Positions 22,887 through 34,114 of a stretch of 64,000 nucleotides of DNA are shown piece after piece. Source of the stretch: Corinectria fuckeliana (Eukaryota > Ascomycota > Sordariomycetes > Hypocreales > Nectriaceae); NCBI GenBank assembly GCA_019137255.1, contig WPDH01000220.1, positions 165,195-229,194 of the forward strand, given 5' to 3'. Each line of letters opens with the position of its first letter. Position 1 is the first letter of the stretch. Under the pieces are notes generated by a model. The model did no database searches. It saw only the letters and a list, made by a program, of their open reading frames with translations, and was not told where the DNA came from. Made by a program: the position numbers and the translations under genes.

Positions 22887-25199
22887 TCACCAATAGGGCA
22901 GTTCCTCGTGCTCACTTGTTGCACACAGGACTTTCCGTTTCGAGGCCATCCAGAGGACGATGAAATGAAAAGCCAATAATATCAGGCTTGTTCCCAGGCC
23001 CCAAGCATGGCTGGTGGACAAAAAGAGGTTCCTTCGGTCCTGTCCAGTCGCCGATAGGGGCCGCGTTAATTGTGGCAAGCCCAGATCGAGGGCAGCGGCA
23101 GCCACTAACGGAATGCCAACCTGAGAGTTAACGATAAACGGCCAGCATGGTCGGGCCAACGACACCACCTTGACAAGGAAAAAGCTCAGACGCGCGACGT
23201 AGCTCAGGAGAGGGAGGTGTGGCCCTGAGATTGCCATTACGCTCCGTAAGACATCCGAGTGGTGAGTTGGAGGTGCCATCAACAGCGGAGGGCTGAAGTC
23301 TCTCTCATTTACTTCGCGCTGCTCATGAACGTCCTTAGCCGTGCCAGAACTACGAACTCCCTCTTGGCTGCGGGATATCACCATCGATTGATGAGTGGGG
23401 TTATGGCGAGAGTCAACGGGATGCGATTGTTCCTGATGAGTACCCTGTGCGCCCGCGGACGGTGAGCTGTCTCTCCGAGTAGTTGTAGACCACTGGTCGA
23501 GCGCCTGGAATTTCTCCGGTGATCTCGGGCGCTGTCGCTGACGTGAACCTGTGAAACAGTAAGATCAAGGCTTTTCAAGGCGTCAGCAATAGACGACGCT
23601 CACCTGCAACCGGTGTACCAGGGACTGCAGGGGAATCCAGGTTCTGAACCCTATTCCCATTGATGCTAAGTGCCGGAGCCGGAGCATGCTCCTCTCGCAT
23701 GTCAAAACTCAACGATTCACCTCGCATTGCTTTGAGCACCTCATTGGCGCTCGGGCGTTCGTTGTGGTTCAAGGACAGCAGTCTCTTCAAGAGTTGGTAG
23801 AGCTTCGAGGGGAGATCTGGGCGTAGTCTGCGTTCGTCCTGAAAGCCCCGCCAGTGAGTAATCTCGGCTCTGAGTTCGTCCACGTCCTCGAGCTCCTCTT
23901 GGAGGGCATTGGCGTTCTGGTATGGCAATTTTCCAAAGCACATAAAGTATAGGATCATGCCCAGGGAAAAGACATCCGACTTTGTGGTGAAATTCCCATA
24001 AAGCCCGGGGGATTCCATCTTAAGAACCTCAGGTGCGCAGTAGGAAATGGTGCCTGTTGTCCCGGAAGACTTGCGGACGGCATTCTCGGGCTGGACTTCA
24101 CCAAAGTCGCTGATGAGGCAGATCAGTCTTCCGCCCTCGCGGTGCAGGAGGCAGTTGCTCGGTTTGAGATCGCGGTGGATGTAATTGGCAGCATGGAGAT
24201 AGGCCACACCAGAGGTGATATCCCTGAAGAGGGAGTAGATTTCGTCAAACGACAGTTGGCGATTGCCCGAGAATAGGTCCGTCGGGGGGTCCAATTGGCC
24301 CTTTGACCTCCGGCGCATCTGGGCCTTGAGTTCTTCTTTCGTTGCCTCTCTCGGAGCGCCACCAACAAGGTATTGGTGAAGATCGCCGCCGTTGCAGTAC
24401 TGCTGGAGGATGAATGCGCATGCCACGCTGGGGCCGAAGCGGGTGAGCCTGACGTCTTCCAGCCAGACGTGGCGATATGAGACCAGATTCGGGTGAGAGA
24501 GCTTGGCAAGCAGCTCGACCTCGATAAGGACCTTCTCCAGCCAAGCGTGGTCATCACCCACGGGGACTCGTTTGCAGGCAAACTGGCCCAGAGCGCAGCC
24601 GTCAATTTCGTGGCGTACCAGCAAGACGACGCCCTTGCCTCCCCTTCCCAAGACTCTCTCTTCGACAAAAAACGTATTGAAATAGCCTGGACTAAAGGCG
24701 TCCCGGCGGATCTTGCTGCCCGCGGTTGGTGCGACGCCAGGGGTGCTGGAGACGAACTCGGCAGTGCCGCCCTGGATCTCGGGGGCCGGGGACGACGAAT
24801 GGCGTCCAGAGCTGCTGGGGTCTGCGATTGCAGGTGTAAAAAGCCTCCGTACGGGGCTTGGGGGTGTATTTTCGGGAACAGAATTGGAGGTGGCAGCGCG
24901 GAGCATGCGGAAGTAGTCGGGGTCAACGTAGGACTCATGGCGGGCGCCAAATGAGCGGTCATAGGACCGGTCGGGGGGGGAGGACGGGCGACCGGTGAGC
25001 GGCTGGTGGCAGGTGGGACATTCTGAGAGGCCTCGAATCTCGAGTCGATGGGAGGTCGAGTCGCGGACGACAATGGCGTCGTTGTGACGGCTGTGCAGGT
25101 GGCGTGAGCATAAGGGCAAGTAGAGTGGGATGACTGAAGGTAGATGACGTACAGGACGATCTCACGGCCTTCGCGCGGCTGGTAAGGAATCAGTGACAT
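22887..25199 (-). CDS. Iks1-like Ser/Thr protein kinase with C-terminal membrane segments
   Basis: The model is complement(22887..23548, 23604..25090, 25153..25199), 731 residues. Exon 1 (MSLIPYQPREGREIVL) has a GTACGT donor and joins to RHNDAIVVRD, restoring the family N-terminus; a CPTC pair follows. The kinase domain is complete: glycine loop LGRGGKGVV (near residue 159), FACKRV, HRDLKPSN (near 320), DFG and CAPEVL. Splicing at 23,604/23,549 continues the frame into a Ser-rich tail and then hydrophobic segments (near LPLLSYVARLSFFLV and SLILLAFHFIVLWM), as in yeast Iks1, which has a similar length. It should phosphorylate Ser/Thr while anchored in a membrane. Yeast IKS1 has been linked to drug and cell-wall sensitivity, so the exact pathway here is open. 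Confidence 0.88.
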
Positions 25200-25778
25200 G
25201 GTGTTGGGACGGCGACGGGGGCATCGAATTCAGCCGTCGCAGCCGTCATGGTGCGAAGGAATGAGAAAATGTGTTGATTGTGCCGACGTAGATGTACTGG
25301 GTCAGATCTGTTGATGTTTGGCGGAGGTGGGAAATAGGAAGGGTGATAGCAAGGGAGGAGCTATCTATTTGGAGGAACCGAGGCAGCTGCAGCTCGTTGC
25401 CTCAAAAACGGGTGTCGTACACCAGTAACGTGCCAGTAAGTCGATGTCGCGCAGCGAGCTACAGGGTCTAGACCACCTTATGTAAGTACTTAGGAGCAAA
25501 TAATTAAGCACAGAACACTAGATGTACAGCGTCTTTTATTATTAACGATATGCCTCTCCCATTATTTACGATGCTGCTACCCTCTACTTATCTAATAGTC
25601 GTCAGCACAGCGGACATAGAAGTAGCTCTGCTTGAAATAGTCTTCTAGGGTAGGTCATTTGAAGCGTGGTGGGCACCTTCCCAGGTGTGATGACAGTCGC
25701 TTGCGTTGAATCATTCATCCACCCATTCACACTTAAACGAACCCATCACATTCACGACACCGACCTTCACCAAAAACA
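25200..25778. other. Divergent intergenic region
   Basis: This holds the 5' side of the kinase gene and whatever promoter remains for the decayed zinc-cluster gene. No further coding sequence is visible. Confidence 0.45.
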
Positions 25779-26804
25779 ATTGCCGATCTTCGACAAGCCT
25801 ACGACCGTTGCCATGACAAAAAACTCAAGTGCCCAAAGCAGCCGAGATCTCTTACTTGTAGCCGTTGCGCAAAAGCCGTGTTCAGTCCTCCTACCCGATC
25901 ACTTCGAAGCGGCGCTCTGGGAGGCGGCGAACAGCAACTGGCCGACGTCGCGACCTTCGACTGGTCTTTTCTGTTGGCTTTTGATCAAGCGCCTGATGCA
26001 TTTACCGACGTCTACACAAACCAAGGCCGGGACCCCCTCGCCTTCACGCCGCCTGTCAGCGATAATGCCGACACGCCTTCTTCGAGCAAGATCGCCCAGT
26101 TGGCCCAGCTCATGACCTCGCTCGATCGCATCCACCACGACTTTCTTGCATCTCCTGTCTACAAACATACGTCTGTCGAGGTAATGAAAGAATTCTCAAG
26201 CTCTGCTGCATCCAGCTTCGATATGCAGTCTACCCTTGAGCTTCTATTTCAGCAGGGACAGCAGCTGGCTATGCTTTACCCCCAGGTCGTGAAGCACGCG
26301 AACCGCCACGTCGACCGGCGCCCCGACGACGACTCGTGCACCATCTCTGACTGCATGCATCGCCCGCGCCAGTCCCTCCGGCCTAGACCGCCACCCGTCT
26401 TTGACCATCCTCTGTTGAATCTCCTAATCGCCTGCCACCTGCGACTGATTGATATATTGGATAGCCTTATGGACCATGCACGACTCTGCGCCCACGTCTT
26501 CTCGACTCTACCCAAGGATAGCGAACCAAACTTTGACATACCCGTGATTCGAATCGGCTCGTTCGTGGCTCCCAAGGACTCTGCCGCCTCCCTAGTGACC
26601 GCAATGCTTGTGGACCTTCAGTCTTCGCTAGGGGTAAGACGTCAAGAACTGTCCGACATGGTCATATCTGCCACCGGGGAAACCTCCCCCGAGTCCCGAG
26701 TTCTTGCCTTGCAATGTGAAGCCCTCGGTCAACGCGCGGCGGACACACTAGGCGATACGAAGGCCCTAAGGTCAAAGTTTTTCGGTCTTGGGGTCCTGCG
26801 ATGA
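25779..26804 (+). pseudogene. Decayed Zn2Cys6 transcription factor
   Basis: A 342-codon frame begins at an ATT where related genes would have ATG, in a good start context (AAACA-ATT-GCC). It reads LRQAYDRCHDKKLKC, then TCSRCAKAVFSPPTR. The normal zinc-cluster pattern is AC-DRC-x6-C, then C-x2-C-x6-8-C before FSPP. Here the first Cys codon is TAC (Tyr) instead of TGC, and the sixth Cys is missing together with about four residues. The rest is intact: a 270-residue region with a hydrophobic conserved patch (near LLNLLIACHLRLIDIL) like the C-terminal part of AflR-type fungal regulators, ending at TGA. No in-frame ATG exists upstream before a stop at 25,734. It probably no longer binds DNA. A short protein from an internal ATG, or an upstream exon I missed, are the alternatives. 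Confidence 0.65.
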
Positions 26805-27219
26805 ACTTCGGCAGACTGTGGTTATCCTCTTCTCGGCGGCCTACAGATACATCGGGGCCTTCTATGTATCCTTGTAGAACCTCCGTCAGTAAGTCGTGCA
26901 GTAGAGCTTACGAGGGACTCACCACTTTCTAGATTGGGCAAGCTTGTAGTGGCCCAGCGTTGATATGTATTTGATCTAATGCTTCTATATTTCTGCTTGC
27001 CACCGTATATATAATTAAACAAGATACTAACCACTTTCTCGCCGCCCAGTCTCCCTCACCCCCCAACAACGCCCTTGTACTACCTGCTCCTCAAACTGCA
27101 CCAAGCAGCCTGGCAGTCCTTTATGTAGAGCGGTTAGTACAATTCGGTCTAGGGCTGTTGTCAACCTCACCGCTGGCCTAGCTGCCTTTATTCCGCCATA
27201 TCTCTCATCAAGAGAGAAT
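26805..27219. other. Convergent intergenic region
   Basis: This lies between the decayed regulator (+) and the orphan gene (-). It is moderately AT-rich with no coding feature. Confidence 0.45.
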
Positions 27220-27931
27220 TCAAGCTTGCTGTTGCTCTTGCTCTAGCCTCTGTCCATTTCTATTGAGAGCATACTTCTGCTCTCTCTCCCGCCTTAGCCC
27301 CTCCTTTCTAGTCACCGAGTCATTGATCCTTGAACGATCTTGCGTGCCCTTCCTCTTCTGGCAACATCTTGGCACGGCCAGCACCTTCCTCCCGGTGTAC
27401 TCTGCTGGGTTTACGGGGAATGGCAGGTACTCCTTTGCATATGTACCTTCATCGTAATCCATCTCGATAATGTTAATCTGAAGGATCTCGGGATCAGCGT
27501 CGTCTACGGGAACAAGGTGGTCAAAGGTGACACCATAGTAGTCAATCGTACTAACAACGAGTAAGTGGCCGTCATTGGCAATTAGAGAAAAAGAGGAAAG
27601 GTCCAGTCTAAAAGGTTGCATACATCCATGGCCTCGGGTCCTCCATCACCCAGCCCAAGTACTCATCTCGTACAACCATATCACCCACAACCTCAGGACG
27701 AACATCCTGTCCGTATATTTTCTGAAACGCCACCCTTGCAAGCTCCGGGCCAGCTGGCTGCGGATATGGTCGAAAAGGGCCTTTGAGTTGCCATGTTATC
27801 CCGGGGAGTAGTTTCTCAACGGAGACCAGTGGGCCCTCGATCTGGATTCGTAGGGGCTGCTCCAGTGGTGGGAGATGGCGCGGGTGAGCAGGAGAGCTGA
27901 TGCAGGGTGGAATGTAAAGATCTAGCGCCAT
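27220..27931 (-). CDS. Orphan hypothetical protein, two exons
   Basis: The model is complement(27220..27550, 27624..27931), 212 residues. Two overlapping frames are joined by a 73-bp intron (GTATGC donor, TTAG acceptor) that keeps frame and yields DPRPWITIDYYGVTFDHLV across the junction. The N-terminal part is Pro-rich. The middle is mixed and soluble (near QINIIEMDYDEGTYAKEYLPF), and the C-terminus is strongly basic, ending in a Gln/Glu run. There is no signal peptide, membrane helix or recognisable domain. The neighbours do not suggest a function. I do not recognise the family. The main evidence that it is real is the clean splice solution over more than 600 coding bases. Confidence 0.5.
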
Positions 27932-28796
27932 TTATAAGGTGTAGGGTAGGGGTACTAATACTGTAGGGCAGGAGGAATGAGTCAGGAGAAACTGTATGGC
28001 CCTGATTGAGTAAAAGATGCTGTGGAGGAGCGGGGGAATTTCTCTCATTGAGGAGGGAATGAATGTGTTGTATCTACAAGTCTGAAGGTGGGGGTGGGCG
28101 GTATTAAAGGCATTTTTGCTGACAAACCCACACATATGCATTAACTAAAGTGCGTCCATATACCATGGGATACGCGTCCCTTAGGAATAGACTTGCTAAG
28201 TGCTTAAAAGCCACTTGACGGTACAGTTCCCAGCCTACCTGTCGATTGATTGGTTGGGGGTTGTTAGCTTAAGAGGTAGGGCTAAGGATGGTTGTTAGCT
28301 CTAGAAATTAGGCTCTGGATGATGGTTGGCTCGAGAAGTCGGGCTAGGGAGAAGTGATCCAACAAGCATGGTTAAGTGATCTAGATTTAACAAGGGACTG
28401 TGGATAACTGGATGGCCTGATGGTTACGTGGTCTTGCTAGGTTGCCCATATCTCGAGGGAGCCTACAACACTGGGCCAGGGCAATACAGCGTGCAAAATA
28501 TAACGGTCATCCTTGCTAATATTGATGCATATAGATTCATGAACAGGGAATAAGAGGCATAGATTAGTATATATAGGTCTGCATATCCTCATTTTCTTAC
28601 ACTGCAATAGTATAGAGCTCATCTAGCTTCATCCTCTTCCCTCTCACCTTTTCCAATACCTAAGCTAAGAACCCCCCAACAATACCTCCTTCCCATCCTC
28701 AACTTCATACCGTGAGTACAATGTATCCTCATTGCCTACCTATCTTCCTCTATGGCGAGATTGAAACGAGCAGGGTAAACTAACATGATTTAGGAG
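27932..28796. other. Divergent intergenic region with a probable 5' UTR intron
   Basis: This holds the promoters of the orphan gene (-) and the small Cys-rich gene (+). A likely 82-bp intron at 28,712-28,793 (GTGAGT donor, CTAAC branch site, TTTAG acceptor) ends three bases before the ATG at 28,797. The middle part has diverged imperfect repeats of GGTTGTTAGCT/GATGGTTGGCT type near 28,255-28,335. Confidence 0.45.
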
Positions 28797-28988
28797 ATGT
28801 GTACTATTTTCACCGACTATTACATTTGCGGTCATGTCTATGACACAAGGGAGCATGCTTGTCCAAACCTAGGGTCTCGGAGTTGCATTCTGAACTATAG
28901 AGATGGGGTTACGATTTCGAGGAACTGCGGCGCCCAAGCTTGCATCACCCCTCCATCATCTGATCGAACTTATAGGCGGAAGCGTTGA
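28797..28988 (+). CDS. Small Cys-rich protein
   Basis: This is a 63-residue frame beginning MCTIFTDYYICGH, with six cysteines in all and a basic end (TYRRKR). An apparent 5' UTR intron ends just upstream of the start, which argues for a real transcript. There is no signal peptide. The MC-x(n)-Y-x-CGH opening resembles a loose group of very small uncharacterised fungal proteins that start with MC and carry a CGC or CGH motif. Such spacing could bind zinc, but this is inference. A second member-like protein lies at 33,779-34,114. Because the frame is short, the call remains tentative. Confidence 0.45.
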   Translation: MCTIFTDYYICGHVYDTREHACPNLGSRSCILNYRDGVTISRNCGAQACITPPSSDRTYRRKR

Positions 28989-31136
28989 TGGGGTTATCTG
29001 CAGTCTTGAGCTATGGCGTGATGGTGTGTATTATACCAGTGGTACAATAGACTCATGGGGATTTTATAGGTGATGGTTCAGTCTTTTAGTAGTCTTTTCA
29101 TTTGATTCAATTGTTCTACCGCCTTGCTTGCTACTTTGTGTGCTGGCTAAGATATCAACTACTTTCCCATCATAGTATCGCTCCTACCTTGCAGTTTAAT
29201 GTATACCCTCACCTTACTTCTCCCAATGCAACACGCACCCTACTACATTCATCATCAAGACGACCTAGTGGCACCAAAAGCGAGTTGCGGATTCTACCAG
29301 CCGCAGCAACACGGCTCTGCCACTAACATTCATTCACCTCACTACGTACTGGCCTCTCATGCCTGCCTTGTTCTCTACCACCCTATTGCTCATTTGTTTG
29401 ATTCCCCCACATTCCTTCTCGAGACACCATACCTACAGCGACACGATATGTCCTGAATACGCTTCGCCATAGCTGACTCGGGTTTTATGCACACGATTGA
29501 GACGTTCCCTGAAAGGTGGTCACTGATAGGCCAAAGCATGAACTCAACAAGCGGGCCACCTGGTTCCAGAACAGCCCTACGATATTATACGTAGTACTAC
29601 ATAGTATGGGGTATGAACTTAATTTTGGTAACCCACCGTTCCGTTATTCGGTCACGTATTTCGCACATCATGAACATGGTAGGGTGCTTTCACAGCAAGC
29701 TCAAAGCATTCCACTAGATATCGGTCTACGGACTTCGGCTTGATTTGAGTAGGCCGCCTAAAACGAAAGCAAAGGACGCAAAGAGGGGAGTGGTGTGCCG
29801 AATTCCGTGCCACACCCATTGGCGGGAAATGGTGACCGGCGTTGAGGAGTCGGTCGGCCGAGACGATCCAACCTGAAAACGCGAAGACCAGGGCCAGTTG
29901 TCGTCGTGCACCAACGCCACCCCAGACCCCCCATCATTGAATCCCCCCGAAGGCACCTGAATGCTTGTGAGACGCTTGCTGGCCCTCCACAAAGCCATTT
30001 AACCACATGGTGGGGTGGACTGGAGACCAATGAGACCAGATGGACCCGACCGCCTCCCAGGGCACTTCGGTTACAGCCTGTAGAACCGGGGATATAAAGT
30101 GAGGCGTGTTGGCGGATCTTCACCGCAACCCAAACACGGCAAGGATGGTCAGATGCACGGGTTCTTCGATGAGCCCGAAGGGATTCTTAATCCGAAAACT
30201 TGCAGAGAGACATGGACTCAAGACAGGGGAACGGAGATTGGGACACCGAATGCCGCGTTGCTGGATTTGATCAGACCAGGCAACGAATTGCTTGGGCCAC
30301 GAACGGCGATAACATTCGCTTCTCTTCTCCGTCTCACTCTTCCCTCCTCCTTCGATTCTTTACTCCTCTTCGCACCCCTTAAGGTTCTCCGTCGACGGAC
30401 TACCGACGGTTCATCTCAGCTCGCCTACCAAGACAGTCGTCAACACCAAACAGTTGCGAAAAGGGCCACCAGCTTTATCAGGCCGTGCCGTGATCCCGTG
30501 TAAGTCGCTTCGCGAAGCCTTTCATGACCTGACTTCTGGGCCGGACTTGGCCTGGTCTATTTATCCTCCCTTCTCTGTTCTCAGTCTCGTCGCTTTTGTC
30601 GTTTCGCCTGCCATCATCCCTTTCCACCTCTAATTTAGAGGAGTTTCCCCATGAACTGACCGCGGTTCCCCCCCGCTCCCTAGTCCCCAGTGACGGGAGA
30701 AGACCAATTAGTGGATGATTTGGTGGATCGCATCCCCGGACCCGCTGTAAACACTTTACTACAGGGCAGCTCCACAAGGCCGAGCCGCTGGAACTAAGCC
30801 CCGCTACTTTCTGATTTCTGGGGAACGCCTCGATTCATCAAGCGTAGATCTAAGTATCTAATTACAGGGAAGCCTTTTCCGCTTAGGTACGTACCCGCGA
30901 GTCCACAATACCCTTCTCTACTTAGGATAACCTCGGAACGGTCGATTACGATGATTGATTAATGGACGTGCTGTAACCTCACGACATCCGCCAAGTGCCC
31001 TTCAGGCCTTGAGCGATGTCGGTGCTGCGTTGCATGCAAACCGAGCTTGCAAAGATGGCGACAAGAGAACACTTCAATAGTGGACATAGAACTAATCCGT
31101 ATCCTTTGTTAATGGCAGGCAACTACTCGAGCCAAA
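28989..31136. other. Long gene-poor interval upstream of second MFS gene
   Basis: This is 2.1 kb without a gene I can defend. A TATA-like GGGATATAAAG at about 30,089-30,099 is followed about 200 bp later by pyrimidine-rich sequence (30,318-30,380), which could be a core promoter for a long leader of the MFS gene at 31,137. The 134-codon frame at 30,099-30,503 has no family features. Confidence 0.4.
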
Positions 31137-33222
31137 ATGGCCAATGACCACACTGACCCATCAGGTCACCATGATGGACTGACAACGACAACAACATCTC
31201 ATAGCTTGAGGCGAGAGCCAACCCGGGAGGAGAAGACACGCGAGGCCATTGACGAGGGCCACGACGCCGACATTCCTAGCAACATCGGCTTCATCCTGAC
31301 TGAGACGGAAGAACGCCAGCGAAGAGCCAGCTTCGCTAGTAGTCGACGCGCAAGGAGGAACAGCAGCGTCGCCGGCGATCATGAAACAGCACATGGAGAG
31401 CCGGAGGAGAGCAGAAGCAAAGAGATTCACGACCTCGAGAAGCGAGCCTCCAGAGAAGGGAACCACAACGACGAAGGCGACGACGACGACGGAGACGTGA
31501 CTTCGAGCCAAGAAAGCGACATCGTCTGGTGGGATAGCGACGTTGACCCTGAAAACCCTTACAACTGGGCTCGCTGGAGAAAGGTGATGAACTGCGTCCT
31601 CGTCAGCGCCTTGACCTTTGTCACGCCCTTGGCATCTTGTGAGTGTCTTCGTCTCCTTGCCCTCCAATACATGCGGTGATTGTGGCTTTTGGAGCAAGCC
31701 CATAACTGTGCTGACTCGTGTTTCCTGCAGCCATGTTCGCGCCCGGTGTTCCAGCACTAATGGTTGAGTTCGAGAGCCGGAGCACCTCGCTCGCCTCTTT
31801 CTGTGTCTCCGTATACGTCCTGGGCTTCGCTGCTGGACCTATGATCTTTGCTCCGTTGTCCGAGCTGTACGGCCGCCTGATCATTTACCACGGTTGCAAT
31901 GTGGGCTTCATCGGTGAGATTCCCCTACAAAGTGGACGATCCCTTCTCCAAGACCAGCGCTCACCCCCAAACCCTCGTAAAGTCTTCCTCATCGCGTGTG
32001 CCAAAGCCCCGTCGCTCAACGCCCTCATCGCATTCCGCTTCCTCAGCGGCGTCTTCGGCTCTGCGCCCATCACGAACGGCGGAGGCACCATCGCCGACAT
32101 GATTGTGCAGGAGAAGCGCGGTGCCGCCATGGCCAGCTTTGCCATCGGTCCTCTCCTCGGTCCCATCATCGGCCCGGTCGTTGGCGGCATCGTCGCGGAG
32201 AAGCTGGGCTGGCGCTGGGTCTTTTGGATCCTCACCATCATCGCCGGCGCCCTCGCCATCGTATTCTTCATCTTCTCCGGCGAGTCGTACGCCCCCGTAA
32301 TTCTGAAGAGGAAGACCGAGAGACTCCAGAAAGAGACGGGCAATATCAACCTGCGGTCTAAGCTCGACGCTGGCCTGAGCCCGTCGGATTACTTCAGGCG
32401 TGGCATACTGCGCCCCTTCAAGATGCTTGCCTTCTCACCCATCTGCATCATCTGCGGTCTCTACGTCGGCCTTGCGTACGCCTATCTCTACCTCATGTTT
32501 ACCAGTCTCACCCCTTTGTTCATGCGCATCTACGGCTTCAGCACCATCAACGCAGGCTTGACTTTCCTCGGCCTTGGCGTAGGCAGCATGATTGGCGTCG
32601 TTTACTTTTCCGTGGCCAGCGATCGGCATATCAAGAAGATGGCTGCCAAGGAGACAGAGCGCGAGGCTGCGGCTGCGGCTGCGGCTTCGCAGCTCGACGG
32701 TGGGGAGGCTGGCGGCGCTACAATCGGCGACTCGGCCTCGGCTGTCAGTGGCATGAAGCCCGAGTACAGACTGCCTCCGCTGAGATTCGGTGCCATCTTG
32801 CTCCCCGCTGGCTTGTTCATCTACGGCTGGACAGCCGAGTATAAAGTGCATTGGATCGCGCCCATCATTGGCACTGCCGTTATCGGTGTCGGCAATCTCA
32901 TCATCTTCATGGTTCGTCCTCACTCGTATCCCTAGTCGAGGCCCCCCCTCTTACTGACAAGCAACGTTCCCAGTCACTTCAGATGTACCTCGTCGATAGC
33001 TTCACCGTTTACGCCGCCTCAGCCCTGGCTGCCAATGCCGTCATGAGGTCCATCGCGGGTGCTGTGCTGCCCCTAGCCGGTATTCCCATGTACGACAAGC
33101 TCGGCATGGGCTGGGGGAACAGCTTGCTCGGATTCATCGCGGCTGCGTTGCTACCGGCCCCATGGCTTTTCATGAAGTATGGCGAGTATCTGAGGAAAAG
33201 ATTTGAGATCAAGAACCTGTAG
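31137..33222 (+). CDS. MFS drug/polyamine transporter (DHA1 type), four exons
   Basis: The model is join(31137..31638, 31731..31913, 31983..32911, 32974..33222), 620 residues. The first 150 residues are hydrophilic, Arg/Ser-rich and then acidic (EGDDDDGD), and likely cytosolic. The membrane part begins near WARWRKVMNCVLVSAL. The junctions give PLASSMFAPGVPAL, then GFIVFLIACAKAP, then NLIIFMSLQMYLVDSF, all matching the DHA1 pattern. The motif-A-like loop is LSELYGRLIIYH, and WRWVFW follows helix 5 or 6. A seven-Ala stretch interrupts the central loop. Export of drugs or polyamines in exchange for protons is expected; the substrate is unknown. The third intron uses a GTTCGT donor. The start has a strong context (CCAAAATGG). 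It shares subfamily but not exon structure with the MFS gene at 1151. Confidence 0.9.
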
Positions 33223-33778
33223 GACAGACGCGGGTATGGCTGCATATGGGTGCGCGTGTCTTTGTCGGCGCTTCTAGTGTATCGTGCATTCTTTGGATCA
33301 AGAGAACTGGCGCAAGATTTCAAGAACAAAGGCACGAAACAGAAGCTACAAGTACACATAAGGTATCAGTTGTATTGTTTTGTGTAGTATGTATGTTCAA
33401 GAGCAAAGTCACGAGCGAGAAGGTTGCTGCTGAAACTGCTTTCAATCACAGTTCAATAGACGAGACATGATCGGCTTTTGTAAATTTCTGGGCTACTCTC
33501 TGTATTGTCTATCGCTAAAATGGGTACTAAAGTGTCTAAGATGTTCACGATACGTTTTACTAATACGAGATGCTTGTCTTGAAGCGAAAACACAGGCACA
33601 CTCGATGCTTCAAATCGGGGCCCATCTACTCGCCGCGACGTAGCGGCTCTTACGTATGTGTATCGTCGGCAGCATTGCCCATGAATCTACGGTCGACCTT
33701 CTTGGCCAAGTTACGGAGGAGACCCCGTCAGATGCGCCGTGAGAGTCGTAGCCATCGTCGAAGTCGCACTTGCAAGTC
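33223..33778. other. Convergent intergenic region
   Basis: This lies between the 3' ends of the second MFS gene (+) and the small Cys-containing gene (-). No additional gene was seen. Confidence 0.5.
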
Positions 33779-34114
33779 CTAATCGCTCTTGAACTTCTTG
33801 GCCTCGGCCATCCTGGATTGGAACACACGGGGTATCTTGAACCACGGCTTTTCGAAACAGGGGCGAACAGACCGCGTAGACTCCACCTCGTCCGCGATGC
33901 AGTTGATGCACTTGCCTTTGACTGTGACTGACATGCTCGGATGCGGAGTGTTGACCTTGAAGTGGCAGGGGCCGTTGGTTTCCTCAGCGACCTGGCACGG
34001 CAAGACGCGGCTCTTCCCGGGATAGACGTTGAAGCTAGAGTCCGGAGGGAGCTCGTCATGCCATCGTGGCTGGGAGCATCCGCAGCCAAATGTGATGAAA
34101 GCGTCAACGCACAT
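33779..34114 (-). CDS. Small Cys-containing hypothetical protein
   Basis: This frame encodes 111 residues from the ATG at 34,114, beginning MCVDAFITFGCGC. The frame is open for a further 23 codons upstream but without an ATG, so this start is preferred. Cysteines occur singly and in pairs, including KCINC near the middle, and the C-terminus is basic (MAEAKKFKSD). There is no signal peptide or membrane segment. The MC start with a CGC motif is shared with the protein at 28,797 and with a loose set of small uncharacterised fungal proteins. A metal-binding role is conceivable but unproven. A TGTGC pentanucleotide repeat lies just upstream, at 34,216-34,230. Confidence 0.55.
   Translation of the reverse strand: MCVDAFITFGCGCSQPRWHDELPPDSSFNVYPGKSRVLPCQVAEETNGPCHFKVNTPHPSMSVTVKGKCINCIADEVESTRSVRPCFEKPWFKIPRVFQSRMAEAKKFKSD

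Noticed and set aside
24123..25199. 358-codon minus-strand frame overlapping the kinase
   Set aside because: Only its first 47 bases are real, as exon 1 of the kinase; the rest is an out-of-frame reading.
31161..31757. 198-codon minus-strand frame
   Set aside because: It is antisense to exon 1 and intron 1 of the MFS gene, whose protein and splice sites are well supported.
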